Positions 8,701 to 16,129 of a DNA stretch of 27,044 bases are shown piece after piece. The notes beneath the pieces were generated by a model. The model searched no databases, was not told where the DNA came from, and saw only the letters and a program-made list of their open reading frames with translations. The position numbers and the translations under genes were made by a program. Every line of letters starts with the position of its first letter. The first letter of the stretch is position 1. This DNA is from Eggerthella sp. CAG:368 (GTDB taxonomy: Bacteria; Actinomycetota; Coriobacteriia; Coriobacteriales; Eggerthellaceae): the NCBI GenBank assembly GCA_000434775.1, contig FR895469.1, positions 15,576 to 42,619 on the forward strand, in the 5' to 3' direction.

Positions 8701-11700
8701 CCAGCTCTTTAATTACCTCATTAGCCTCAGCTTTATCTTCGGTTGTCGCAGCAGGATCATCTAGAATAGCTTGCATATTCTTGATCAAACCATCCAGACC
8801 ATCCTCTCCCTCTTTTAATATTGCCTTGGTATCATCACTGACGGTATAGTCCGCAATGATCGGACGCATAGCACTAAGCTGTGCATTGAGTTCATCTTCA
8901 GTGCGCTTTTTTGCTTGTTTGGCAAGGTTTTCCTCGTCCAAATTTGCTTTATAGGCAAGGTCGAACATATCAAAACGGTAACTCTTAGGAATAAATAGAT
9001 CTTCCTGTGCAAGAAGTTCATCCTTTGAGAATGTGCCAACTTTATCGCCTTCCCTGTTCAGTAAATCAAGATACGACTCATCCACATATTCACCCGCATA
9101 GCGTGTTAGCCCGTTTTCGCTTGACACCTTAGATAACGTTATTGGTACCGTGAAATCACCTTCACAGTCTACATACATAAGCAACGTATCATCCGCGTTG
9201 GTTTCTTGTCCATTGCCTTTTACGGTGATGTCAAAACTCCAGTAAGCATTCTCCTTCCTGCGCAGCTGATAGGTAATAGTGATGTGTTCGTCCGTTTCTT
9301 TACCATCAGAAATAACCTGTTGTGTCACTCCATGGTTCGTTATATTGAACTGCCACAATTGAGCAGAGTCTCTCCATGTTCCATAAGCAAAGGTATTGGA
9401 AGTTGTTCCTTTCTTAGTGATTTCTGCTTCAACTTTTATTTGGTCGTTCGTCAAATACGAAGAGGCGAGTTCAGTGGGAACGGAGAACGTGATTGGGCAA
9501 CGGCCTAACTCATTTGTTGTCCCCTCGCCAAGCTGAACGTCTCCGATTTTTACTGCAACAGTAGAGCCAGGTTCCGCGTAAACCGTAGCCGTATTACCTT
9601 CACTTGCAAGGTAGTCGCACCCCAATTCCATGGTCGCATCGGACGCAACAAAAGCAATATTGGCAGCAGGTGCCGTTTTCCCTCCCACAGTTAGATACAC
9701 GGGTAAAGAATAAGGCTGCGCTTTCGTAGGCTTGAGGCTTATATAAAGAGTCCCCTGTTTTGACGTATCAGGCAGCGAAAACTCGACGGTATCATCGGTG
9801 ACAGAAGCATATTTTCCTGCCACGTAATTTCCGTCAGCTTCTTTTGTTCCTGCTACTAAATCAGAGTAGGAATTTCTGGGTAGTTCAAGTTTTATCGTAG
9901 CTGCTTGTTTGCGCGTAAACGAGTAGTCAATCGCCATGATAGCTTCAACGCCAACAGCGACCTGCGATGGTTTAACACTCCCCGTAAGCGATGAAACGTT
10001 CATATCCTGAAGGATGCTCGACAGATCGAAGTCCGGCACATCAAGCGTTATTATTTGCTGGGCATCATCTTCAACATGAAATACCTGCTTAGCATAAGGC
10101 ACTCCCATTCTGTTGAGGCCCGCAATGGTTCGAACATTAAAGTCAACAACATCACCCAAAAACGCAACTGCCGTATAATCCCCCGGAGCAAGCTGATTGG
10201 TTGAATAAATCCATGAGGGATCGTTTTGGTTATCAGGCCAAACAATATCGGTGTAATTGTCTTCAATGCATATGGAGCTGTCGCTCGTTCCATTAAAAAC
10301 CAGCACGCGACTACGCGTTCCAGAGCTGTTCACTGCGGTAATTTCAGCCGAACCCCAAGAAGGTAGCGTAACGTCAAAAACACCCGTCTCGGTGTTGAGG
10401 GAGGTAGGTTGACTTGCTGATACCTTAAGTTTAGAGCCTTCCTTTGGAGAAAGTTGGCAGGTCATCTTTGTAGTCTCAAGATTTGAATGAAGTTCTTTTG
10501 CTCGTTCTTCCGAAAGAACTGCTCCCAAACCTGCTAACTGATAGTCTTTTTCTGGTTCAAGGAGTTCATCATTAAACTTTAAGGTAACGTCAAATTGGTC
10601 TAGTGAGCCAAACGAAACAAAGGTATCATCGCCATTTTCATCTGTCCCTTTTCGGTATTTCGCGGTAATGCCCACTGAGCGATCAACGGACACTTCATGA
10701 AATGCATCAAGCGCAACCGTGCCAATATCCCAATCACCCGTCATTTCTTCAGCGCTACGAACGAATTCCTTATCATAATATCCTTGAAGCGAGACTCGGA
10801 TTGAAATCTGCGCGTTAGCAAGTGCATTAACACTAAACGATCCGTTATCGTTTATTTCAATCTCTTTTGTTGCCCCAGTTTGTGTAAGGAAAGCTTTCGC
10901 TCCTGAAGGCAACGAGCCGGTCACTTTCAATTCCTCATCGAGCCACAAAAAGGTGTAACAAGGCTTTTCTTCGCCCGTTGTGCTGCTGGTATATGTTTTA
11001 TCTTCAGCAACATTTTCATACCAATCGGCAAATTGTCTCACCATAGTGGGGCTACCATCTGCCTTCTTTGCATAAGCAATAATCGTTTGTCCATAATGGA
11101 AAGGGTTGTAATAGACCTTTCCGTCAACGGCAAAGTCCTTTTTCTCGTCGTAGCAAGGTTCTTCATAACTTGTAAACTGAATGTTTGGATTAAGGATGGA
11201 GAGAGTAGAAGCGGTAGTAGCTAATTTATCACACAGCGCACAACCTATAACTTGCACATTTTGAGGTAAGGTCAGTTCAGTAAGATAAGGGTTAGCAGCA
11301 AACGCTCCATCTCCAATACGTTTTACACTAGCACCAATCTTGACTGATGTTAAAAACAGACAATGCTGAAACGCACCCGACTCAATAGTTTCAACCGTAT
11401 CCGGAATAACCAAATCAGTAAAATAACTCTTTCCGAAATCCTCTTCCGATTGACTTCCTTCCGTACCACAACCATAAAAAGAATCGTGCTTAATTGTCGT
11501 TACCGAAGAAGGAAGCGTCTCTACTACTTCATCGTCAAGACTAGAACAATTCCAGAACGCCTCTCCTGGAATGGTGGTAATTTTTGCATTATTCCAATTC
11601 ACTGTTTTTAGATAGATGCAATTGTCAAAAATAGAATCACCTAAAGTTTCAACGGTAGAAGGAATGCTTATTTCAGTTATATGCGAATACCCAAGGTATC

Positions 11701-12253
11701 CAATGGATTTGATTTGATTACCTTCCGCAAAGGTGATGCGCTCGAGTGGGCCTGGACCCGCATTAAGGTAATCGCTCGCCGGACTAGGTAACCAGCTTCC
11801 GTTGTTTACCGTACCCACCGAAACCACGGGATTTCCGTCAATTTCTGCAGGTACTTGAAATTCCTTTACTCCATGATCAAAGCAAAGAATAGACACCTCT
11901 TTGCGAGTTTGTCCATTCTCTTGAGCCACTTCATCGATTTTGAAATACACCTGAGCAGGAATAGTCTCACCAAGCACAGCACCATAATCATGGAAGTTTT
12001 CTTCCCCTGTAGCAGGATCACGCTCGTCAGTCTTTACTCCCGTAACGCCTCTCGTTGTTTTCCAGAGCTGCAGCGTTTCATCATATTCCGCTTCTGTGGC
12101 TTCTTCGTTTAAAAGCGAAGAAGAATCCTCTTTCTTCTCTGTCGCTCCTTCAGCAAATGCCGCCGAGGGAATCAACCCTACAACGAGAACAATCGCCAAA
12201 ACAAAACTAAGGAGAGCTTTTTGAGGAGAAACCCTATGTGCGCGATCCACCAT
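5783..12253 (-). CDS. Giant BspA-type leucine-rich-repeat surface protein with Ig-like and chitobiase-like C-terminal domains
   Basis: The 2156-residue product is secreted and anchored at the surface, and is probably an adhesin or host-interaction protein. From the N-terminus: a signal peptide (KALLSFVLAIVLVVGLIPSAAFAE); BspA/TpLRR repeats at about 165-345 (IPSTVETLGDSIFDNC, IPDTVETIESGAFQHC and variants); a long beta-rich region to about 1070; a charged, helical, acidic stretch at about 1070-1290; a helical module with hydrophobic segments and six cysteines including CDSDCSNC at about 1400-1625; a Lys/Asn/Gly linker; a carboxypeptidase-regulatory-like fold at about 1675-1755 (GEYKVKVTKEGYEEAS); an invasin-type Ig-like domain at about 1870-1955; a chitobiase-C-terminal-like domain at about 1975-2055 (GATIYYTTDN); a Pro/Asn/Ser/Asp repeat region; ATTGD at about 2122-2126, one hydrophobic helix and KRRNREI. 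I chose the ATG at 12253 (SD GAAAGG, then the signal peptide) over an upstream TTG. The exact function is unknown. Confidence 0.9.
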   Translation of the reverse strand: MVDRAHRVSPQKALLSFVLAIVLVVGLIPSAAFAEGATEKKEDSSSLLNEEATEAEYDETLQLWKTTRGVTGVKTDERDPATGEENFHDYGAVLGETIPAQVYFKIDEVAQENGQTRKEVSILCFDHGVKEFQVPAEIDGNPVVSVGTVNNGSWLPSPASDYLNAGPGPLERITFAEGNQIKSIGYLGYSHITEISIPSTVETLGDSIFDNCIYLKTVNWNNAKITTIPGEAFWNCSSLDDEVVETLPSSVTTIKHDSFYGCGTEGSQSEEDFGKSYFTDLVIPDTVETIESGAFQHCLFLTSVKIGASVKRIGDGAFAANPYLTELTLPQNVQVIGCALCDKLATTASTLSILNPNIQFTSYEEPCYDEKKDFAVDGKVYYNPFHYGQTIIAYAKKADGSPTMVRQFADWYENVAEDKTYTSSTTGEEKPCYTFLWLDEELKVTGSLPSGAKAFLTQTGATKEIEINDNGSFSVNALANAQISIRVSLQGYYDKEFVRSAEEMTGDWDIGTVALDAFHEVSVDRSVGITAKYRKGTDENGDDTFVSFGSLDQFDVTLKFNDELLEPEKDYQLAGLGAVLSEERAKELHSNLETTKMTCQLSPKEGSKLKVSASQPTSLNTETGVFDVTLPSWGSAEITAVNSSGTRSRVLVFNGTSDSSICIEDNYTDIVWPDNQNDPSWIYSTNQLAPGDYTAVAFLGDVVDFNVRTIAGLNRMGVPYAKQVFHVEDDAQQIITLDVPDFDLSSILQDMNVSSLTGSVKPSQVAVGVEAIMAIDYSFTRKQAATIKLELPRNSYSDLVAGTKEADGNYVAGKYASVTDDTVEFSLPDTSKQGTLYISLKPTKAQPYSLPVYLTVGGKTAPAANIAFVASDATMELGCDYLASEGNTATVYAEPGSTVAVKIGDVQLGEGTTNELGRCPITFSVPTELASSYLTNDQIKVEAEITKKGTTSNTFAYGTWRDSAQLWQFNITNHGVTQQVISDGKETDEHITITYQLRRKENAYWSFDITVKGNGQETNADDTLLMYVDCEGDFTVPITLSKVSSENGLTRYAGEYVDESYLDLLNREGDKVGTFSKDELLAQEDLFIPKSYRFDMFDLAYKANLDEENLAKQAKKRTEDELNAQLSAMRPIIADYTVSDDTKAILKEGEDGLDGLIKNMQAILDDPAATTEDKAEANEVIKELESYKKELSDPTSYFEDNRFESADGLDNLNYFEAWLFSDDTDFFNDDELENWTPPTDDEIDSLAPDLPEADKAKAKESVKVVNDRISDTIARSKKATSAANKVRKEIAKSAGLDHDLSYYKSLTGVGNAVLKEQAQGTVSISDGKNASGESVVSQTINGLTGTTYVSPSEKSDGLYSGSTSVVSGSKSDGSSRDLTYKATYDGSDFKKGAWTDAAWSAGLDSAGLLTDAIGGAAQRGADAYEMNVVMRQLSLLPVRQQLVLGRSWMKAHLNDACKYEISVGVAKCKATSYAMKALGIGGAAVGVTRATDSYMQSEDAYSMLENDIEIIDKWIVYYEAQNPCDSDCSNCLTALRAEKKAAQKYQEVLKKERNHNRWDLGVGTTTTVLTVVGAFVSFGTYDKAVTGVSLGYDAGSTAIHVARSATLDIRKNAYDKATNYRESVCKGTKKKKNKDESENNGTTNGGGSNSGWYGERSVNAKSILDPSGIVYEGLEDNVVEGATAQVYTKGMFGLGEEVWDAEAYEQTNPQITSSDGAFAWDVPTGEYKVKVTKEGYEEASTDWLPVLPIQTGHKISLKSKAAPEVALSKANPDYIELEFSQYMKAKDDLDVSGLDVDHMEWVNPQEASESDGYGMLSKTLRVYPKQELPQGSQIDLCIKGAQNYVGTQLSNGNWQKSLMVEKYPSKLVANYENAVVLQNGESVQVIAYVRYGDDSAVSGQKVTAKLESSSIANIEGSSYAEAVTDSEGKAQFSLKGGLAGLTKLTLEAEGTGLAKTIMVRTTNDAAQPSRPVAKIGDVVFDATSPKENSITVPKGAILDLSCATQGATIYYTTDNTCPCKTSEEGGTRMEYTGPITVTESTKYRICAYKEGMSFVDYSERLNIDVTAKEDNTPVEPIVPDVPSNPTTPDNPSSPTSPDNPDSLGTELGQTKAGNTNDTSASATTGDSLFPFAFATLLLSVCAGVVLVALKRRNREI

Positions 12254-12299
12254 GAAATACCTTTCTTTTTGCATACATGCGGATCTTATTCTGTCCAAA

Positions 12300-12335
12300 A
12301 TGCCTTATCTGGCATAGGTTCGTTAATACGAACCT
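12300..12335 (-). repeat. Two adjacent inverted repeats in the leader of the LRR protein gene
   Basis: ATGCC-6 nt-GGCAT (12300-12315) is followed directly by AGGTTCG-6 nt-CGAACCT (12316-12335). They lie 47-82 nt before the start codon, downstream of a perfect minus-strand TATAAT (12372-12377), so they would be in the mRNA leader. They may be an operator or a translational control element. Confidence 0.7.
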
Positions 12336-12371
12336 TATTTGAACTGGGGTTTTACTTTAGTAGAACAGAGA

Positions 12372-12377
12372 ATTATA
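12372..12377 (-). promoter_or_regulatory. Candidate -10 element for the LRR protein gene
   Basis: This is a perfect TATAAT on the minus strand inside a TATAAT/ATTATA palindrome. No convincing -35 is seen at 16-18 nt. If used, it gives a leader of about 110 nt. Confidence 0.4.
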
Positions 12378-12448
12378 ATGCCGAGTCTCCGTGGAACTAT
12401 GCCTCAAACCTTCTTTTCGCAGCCTTTCTTGCTCGTTCCATTTTGCAT

Positions 12449-12523
12449 CCAAGCAGAGAAGGACCAGCACTGCCGGTCCTTCTCTGCTTGGAGTGTCATA
12501 AAGAAACTAGGTTTCTTTATGAC
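12449..12523. repeat. Two tandem perfect hairpins (17 bp and 13 bp stems)
   Basis: Hairpin 1 is CCAAGCAGAGAAGGACC (12449-12465), 9-nt loop, and its exact complement (12475-12491). Hairpin 2 is GTCATAAAGAAAC (12495-12507), loop TAG, and its exact complement (12511-12523). They begin 8 nt past the stop codon of the upstream lipoprotein gene. Neither is followed by a clear T-run. They may end the lipoprotein transcript, protect its 3' end, or be REP-like elements. Confidence 0.85.
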
Positions 12524-12530
12524 AGGATGG

Positions 12531-13073
12531 TTAGCGTTTCAAGTCGATGTCGGTAAGCTTAACTTCTTTAGCTTCCTTCATGGCTTCATTCATGTCATCA
12601 GCAAATTCGATGGTATTAAGCACCGTTTCAACTTCAGCCTTATGATCATCGAAGTTATCGACGGTTATAGACACGCTCCCCTCATTTACCCCGATGATGA
12701 AAACGGAAGTAATTCCTCCCGAATGTTTATAATCGCCGGTCAACCAGGTTTTGTCGCCGTAGGTCACAGGGTCATGTGTCTCCCATTTAAAAGACCCGCT
12801 GTAGCGATCTTCGTATCGAGCGAGCAACTCTTCAGCTGTCATTTTCTTTTCCCATAACGGGATGATTCGATCGTTGTTGGAAAATGTCAGTTGGGCTTTG
12901 TTTGCGTTGTCGCCGGCAGAGTTGCTGACGCTTACGCCTTCGGGAACCTCAACCTTAAACCAGATGAAATCCGCTTTCTTGTCCGCAGGCCCGCTTCCTC
13001 CGCAACCAACTAAGGCAAGTGCAGAAACAAGGCTTATGCAGAGGGCAAGAAGTGCGATAACTGCTTTCTTCAT
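12531..13073 (-). CDS. Putative lipoprotein, paralogue of the next upstream gene
   Basis: The product has 180 residues. The start at 13073 has SD AGGAGG 8 nt upstream; a longer reading frame to 13136 has no SD and would bury the signal peptide. MKKAVIALLALCISLVSAL is a lipoprotein signal peptide ending in the lipobox LVGC, so the mature protein should be lipid-anchored on the outer face of the membrane. The mature part opens with ADFIWFKVEVPEG and GDNANKAQLTF and closes with EFADDMNEAMKEAKEV. Both ends match the neighbouring 174-residue lipoprotein closely, so the two are probably a tandem duplication. No enzymatic motif is visible. It is the last of three lipoprotein genes on this strand, and two strong hairpins follow it. 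The function is unknown. Confidence 0.87.
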   Translation of the reverse strand: MKKAVIALLALCISLVSALALVGCGGSGPADKKADFIWFKVEVPEGVSVSNSAGDNANKAQLTFSNNDRIIPLWEKKMTAEELLARYEDRYSGSFKWETHDPVTYGDKTWLTGDYKHSGGITSVFIIGVNEGSVSITVDNFDDHKAEVETVLNTIEFADDMNEAMKEAKEVKLTDIDLKR

Positions 13074-13102
13074 GATGATGTCCTCCTCTTCAGTCTGTTT
13101 CG

Positions 13103-13134
13103 AAAACGGGCGGAACTCGATTGCGGCTCCGCCC
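13103..13134 (-). promoter_or_regulatory. Hairpin between lipoprotein genes, possible attenuator
   Basis: On the minus strand GGGCGGA (13128-13134) pairs with TCCGCCC (13108-13114) across a 13-nt loop and is followed by GTTTTC. It could act as a partial terminator or as a stabilising 3' hairpin, reducing expression of the last lipoprotein relative to those before it. Confidence 0.45.
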
Positions 13135-13141
13135 AAGGGTG

Positions 13142-13666
13142 TTAGTGGATCTTCAGGTCGTCAGAGCTGACTTCCTTGGCTTTGTCGTATGCTTCGCTCA
13201 CATCATCTGCGAACTTTACCGATTTAACGAAGCTCTGCAGGTCTTTGTCGTTGATGTCGCTGAATCCGCGGGCATCAACGATGCCAACACGTCCATCGGG
13301 CAGGTCGGTGCAGAACTGGATCTTTGGCTTGCTTGCCTCGGTGTTCTGAGCAACCTTCCAGGTGTAGTTGCCGATCTTCATGTCGTCCAGCTGCTCAGAG
13401 CCGGTACCTTCCCATTCCATGAATGCTTGGGTAATTCCCTGAGCATCCTTTACGCCGTTCCAGTTGACGCGGATCTCTTTGCCCTCATCGGTCTTGGCGA
13501 ACGACACCTTTGCTGCATTGTTGCCAAGGCTGGTGTTCAGTTCGTACTTATCGGGCACTGCCGCCTGATACCAAGTGAAGTCAGTTGTCTTCTGTGAGTT
13601 ACATCCCACAAGGACGAAGCAGAATGCAAGTGCGCACGCAATAATTCCTAAAAACTTAAGCTTCAT
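13142..13666 (-). CDS. Putative lipoprotein
   Basis: The 174-residue product begins MKLKFLGIIACALAFCFVL and has lipobox LVGC (Cys22), so it should be exported and lipid-anchored. The mature domain has TDFTWYQAAVPDKYELN and GNNAAKVSF near its start and SVKFADDVSEAYDKAKEVS near its end, both shared with the downstream lipoprotein. The two probably have the same beta-rich fold. The start ATG has a purine-rich GGGGGTGAAGGG just upstream. Spacing to the upstream lipoprotein gene is 17 bp, which suggests one transcript. GC content looks higher than in the giant LRR gene, judged by eye. No known domain recognised. Confidence 0.87.
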   Translation of the reverse strand: MKLKFLGIIACALAFCFVLVGCNSQKTTDFTWYQAAVPDKYELNTSLGNNAAKVSFAKTDEGKEIRVNWNGVKDAQGITQAFMEWEGTGSEQLDDMKIGNYTWKVAQNTEASKPKIQFCTDLPDGRVGIVDARGFSDINDKDLQSFVKSVKFADDVSEAYDKAKEVSSDDLKIH

Positions 13667-13683
13667 TACCCTTCACCCCCTTG

Positions 13684-14076
13684 TTATTCCATCTTCTTAA
13701 ACTTCATCTCAGCACCATCTATTTCGATGGATATCATTCCGTCGGCCAGCTTGCCATCAACCGAATCGCCCGCCGCCGTCATCTTAAACGTGGTGGCATC
13801 CTTGGGTTCCCAATTACCTTCAACCTTTTCACCAAAGTATTCGAGAACCATAGTTTCATCTTCATTGAGGGACATTTTTACTTCCATACCCCATGCCTTA
13901 AGCATAGAAATATCACTCTCGGAATAAGTGGTATCGCCTTCGGTTAAGCCTGCCAACTCCCAATCTCCCTGGAAGTTCTTCTTGTACTGTTCTGCGTCAG
14001 AACTACATCCGACCAGTGCAAAGCACAATGCAAAGGCGCATGCCAGAACCGCGATGATCTTCTTTGTTGCCTTCAT
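13684..14076 (-). CDS. Putative small lipoprotein, lipocalin-like
   Basis: The product has 130 residues from the ATG at 14076, which is preceded by GAGAGGA about 10 nt upstream; a GTG three codons earlier is also possible. The signal peptide KKIIAVLACAFALCFALVGC ends in lipobox LVGC. The mature part starts with a GDWELAGLTEGDTTYSE-type strand and continues with alternating strands (GNWEPKDATTFKMTA, ISIEIDGAEMKFKKM). This is the pattern of short lipocalin-like 'tests how much the signal exceeds' modules common in Firmicutes and Coriobacteria lipoproteins, where conserved GxW sits at the first strand. It is the first gene of the three-lipoprotein cluster and is not obviously related to the other two. 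Function unknown. Confidence 0.85.
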   Translation of the reverse strand: MKATKKIIAVLACAFALCFALVGCSSDAEQYKKNFQGDWELAGLTEGDTTYSESDISMLKAWGMEVKMSLNEDETMVLEYFGEKVEGNWEPKDATTFKMTAAGDSVDGKLADGMISIEIDGAEMKFKKME

Positions 14077-14325
14077 TGCAACCACATCCTCTCAGACTCC
14101 CTCGCCGCAATTACGGCTAGTACGTTCATCATCGTAGCTTCATGATGTCACGAGAGGGGTGATGCAAGAAGTAACCTGAGACTCAGTTAACGAATGTTTT
14201 TGAGCCATGTGGCTCAAAAAGAAAATGAGAGCAATGATCTGATGACTGAAAGGTACAATAGGTACGTTGGCCGCCTCTTGGTTAGCACCTGACCCATTTG
14301 GGGTGGAATTTATTTGTAATTGCAT
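14077..14325. other. Intergenic region between ribH terminator and lipoprotein cluster
   Basis: No supportable gene is present. It should contain the promoter of the lipoprotein cluster, but no good -35/-10 pair is visible. It holds two palindromic sequences: GTAACCTGAGACTCAGTTAAC (14171-14191, imperfect) and a 10-bp perfect inverted repeat TTTTTGAGCC-ATGT-GGCTCAAAAA (14197-14220). Either could be an operator. Confidence 0.6.
14197..14220. repeat. Perfect 10-bp inverted repeat
   Basis: TTTTTGAGCC, loop ATGT, GGCTCAAAAA. The 3' arm ends in A on both strands, so there is no U-tail and it is not a typical terminator. It may be an operator for the lipoprotein cluster, whose first gene starts 120 bp away. 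Confidence 0.8.
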
Positions 14326-14366
14326 AAAAAAACAAGAAACCGCCCCACGAAAAGGGCGGTTTCTTG
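14326..14366 (-). terminator. Intrinsic terminator of the riboflavin operon
   Basis: On the minus strand CAAGAAACCGCCC (14354-14366) pairs perfectly with GGGCGGTTTCTTG (14333-14345) over an 8-nt loop, then TTTTTTT. It lies 32 nt after the ribH stop codon. Confidence 0.95.
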
Positions 14367-14398
14367 TTCGCTTAACTCTATTCGACCGTTTACGCCAT

Positions 14399-14869
14399 TT
14401 ACTTAGCTTCAATGTTGTTAATAAGATTAACCATCTCGATAGCGGAAAGAGCGCAATCATAACCCTTGTTGCCAGCCTTTGTACCTGCACGCTCAATAGC
14501 CTGCTCAATGGTATCGGTAGTTACTACTCCAAACAAAACAGGAATCCCTGTTTTTAAGCCAACCTGAGCAACTCCCTTAGCTGCCTCGTTGCAGACCAAA
14601 TCATAGTGAGAAGTAGCACCACGAATTACCGCACCTAAACAAATTACGGCATCATACTTGTTGGTCTCAGCCATCTTCTGAGCAATAAGAGGAATCTCAA
14701 AAGCGCCGGGAACCCAAGCGATATCTACATCCTCTTCTTTAACATCATGGCGAATGAGACCATCCATTGCACCAGAGATAAGCTTTGAAGTAATGAATTC
14801 ATTGAAACGTGCCGCAACAATGCCAACTTTAATGTCTTTTGAAACGAGTTTTCCTTCTAAGGTATTCAT
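14399..14869 (-). CDS. ribH: 6,7-dimethyl-8-ribityllumazine synthase
   Basis: The 156-residue enzyme condenses 5-amino-6-ribitylamino-uracil with 3,4-dihydroxy-2-butanone 4-phosphate to lumazine, the penultimate step of riboflavin synthesis. It normally assembles as a 60-subunit capsid or pentamers. Family motifs are present: ARFNEF (residues 20-25), WVPGAFEIPL (52-61), and GAVIRGATSHYD (79-90) in which H88 is the catalytic histidine. Length is typical. The start ATG is preceded by GAAAGGAA. It is the last gene of ribD-ribE-ribBA-ribH, 48 bp after ribBA, and a strong terminator follows. Confidence 0.97.
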   Translation of the reverse strand: MNTLEGKLVSKDIKVGIVAARFNEFITSKLISGAMDGLIRHDVKEEDVDIAWVPGAFEIPLIAQKMAETNKYDAVICLGAVIRGATSHYDLVCNEAAKGVAQVGLKTGIPVLFGVVTTDTIEQAIERAGTKAGNKGYDCALSAIEMVNLINNIEAK

Positions 14870-14917
14870 ACAAGTATTCCTTTCATTCTCTTTCTTTGTT
14901 TGAAGGGTAACTATCCC

Positions 14918-16120
14918 TTATTCCATATCGAGCAAGTGACCCATTTTGTCTTGCTTGGTCTTAAGATAGAACTGATCGTATTCGGTTGCGTCCATTTTAA
15001 TAGGAACGCGCTCTTTAATTTCCAGACCAAAATCCGAAAGCTGATACACCTTATCGGGGTTATTGGTAAGAAGACGCATGGTTTTCACTCCGAGATCACG
15101 AAGGATTTGAGCACCAATATAGTATTCGCGCATATCCCCCTCAAAACCAAGAGCCAAGTTTGCCTCAAGGGTATCCATGCCCTGGTCTTGCAGCTCATAA
15201 GCACGAAGTTTGTTTACCAGACCAATTCCACGACCCTCTTGTCGCATATACAAAACAATTCCGCGACCTTCTTCCTCAACCGCGCGCATGGCTGAGGCAA
15301 GCTGTTGACCGCAATCACAGCGAAGAGAACCAAACGCATCGCCCGTGAGACATTCAGAGTGAACACGACAAAGAACATCTTCACCATCTCCAATGTCGCC
15401 CTTTACCAAAGCAACATGATGTTCACCGTTGAGTTTATTGATGTAGGCATGAGCACGGAAGTTTCCATAGCGCGTTGGCATTTTAGTGTCAGCCACTTCC
15501 TCAACGAATATCTCATGCTTTTTGCGATATTCCTGAAGAGCCTTGATGGAAATGAATTTCAAATTCCATTTTTGCGCAAGTTCAATAAGTTCTGGCGTGC
15601 GCATCATGGTTCCATCTTCACGCATAATTTCGCAGCACAAACCGCATTCTTTAAGTCCAGCCAAACGCATAAGGTCAACCGTTGCCTCGGTGTGACCATT
15701 GCGTTCAAGAACACCATTTGGCTTTGCCATTAAAGGAAACATGTGACCTGGACGACGAAAATCAGTTGCTTTTGAATTCTCGTCGACACACATACGAGCC
15801 GTAAAGCCACGCTCTTCAGCAGAAATACCCGTTGTAGTTTCTGCATGGTCAATAGAAACAGTAAAAGCAGTTTCATGGTTGTCGGTATTTTCGATAACCA
15901 TCTGTGGGAATTGAAGCTTTTTGCAAATATCGATACTCATAGGCATACAGATAAGGCCCTTGCCATGAACAGCCATAAAATTGACGTTTTCGGTAGTTGC
16001 AAACTCGGCAGCACAGATAAAATCCCCTTCGTTTTCTCGATCAGGATCATCGGTGCACAAGATAATTTTTCCCTGACGAAGATCTTCTAACGCTTCTTCG
16101 ATGGTTGAAAATTCAAACAT
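14918..16120 (-). CDS. ribBA: Bifunctional 3,4-dihydroxy-2-butanone-4-phosphate synthase / GTP cyclohydrolase II
   Basis: This 400-residue bifunctional enzyme supplies both precursors of riboflavin. The N-terminal RibB half makes dihydroxybutanone phosphate from ribulose 5-phosphate; it has DDPDRENEGD (24-33) for metal and substrate binding and NGHTEATVDL. The C-terminal RibA half opens GTP; it has HSECLTGDAFGSLRCDCG, with the three zinc-binding cysteines, and the RQEGRGIGL motif. The length is normal for the fusion, and both halves appear intact. SD AGGAGG lies 5 nt before the ATG. Spacing to ribE upstream is 9 bp, so the genes are in one operon under the FMN riboswitch at 18024-18183. Confidence 0.97.
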   Translation of the reverse strand: MFEFSTIEEALEDLRQGKIILCTDDPDRENEGDFICAAEFATTENVNFMAVHGKGLICMPMSIDICKKLQFPQMVIENTDNHETAFTVSIDHAETTTGISAEERGFTARMCVDENSKATDFRRPGHMFPLMAKPNGVLERNGHTEATVDLMRLAGLKECGLCCEIMREDGTMMRTPELIELAQKWNLKFISIKALQEYRKKHEIFVEEVADTKMPTRYGNFRAHAYINKLNGEHHVALVKGDIGDGEDVLCRVHSECLTGDAFGSLRCDCGQQLASAMRAVEEEGRGIVLYMRQEGRGIGLVNKLRAYELQDQGMDTLEANLALGFEGDMREYYIGAQILRDLGVKTMRLLTNNPDKVYQLSDFGLEIKERVPIKMDATEYDQFYLKTKQDKMGHLLDME

Positions 16121-16129
16121 TCTGTCCTC

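Noticed and set aside
12254..12298. Upstream TTG start for the giant LRR protein
   Set aside because: No SD before it; the ATG at 12253 has GAAAGG and is directly followed by a good signal peptide.
14197..14220. Terminator with TTTTTGAGCC/GGCTCAAAAA stem
   Set aside because: The 3' arm ends in A-run on both strands, so there is no U-tail.
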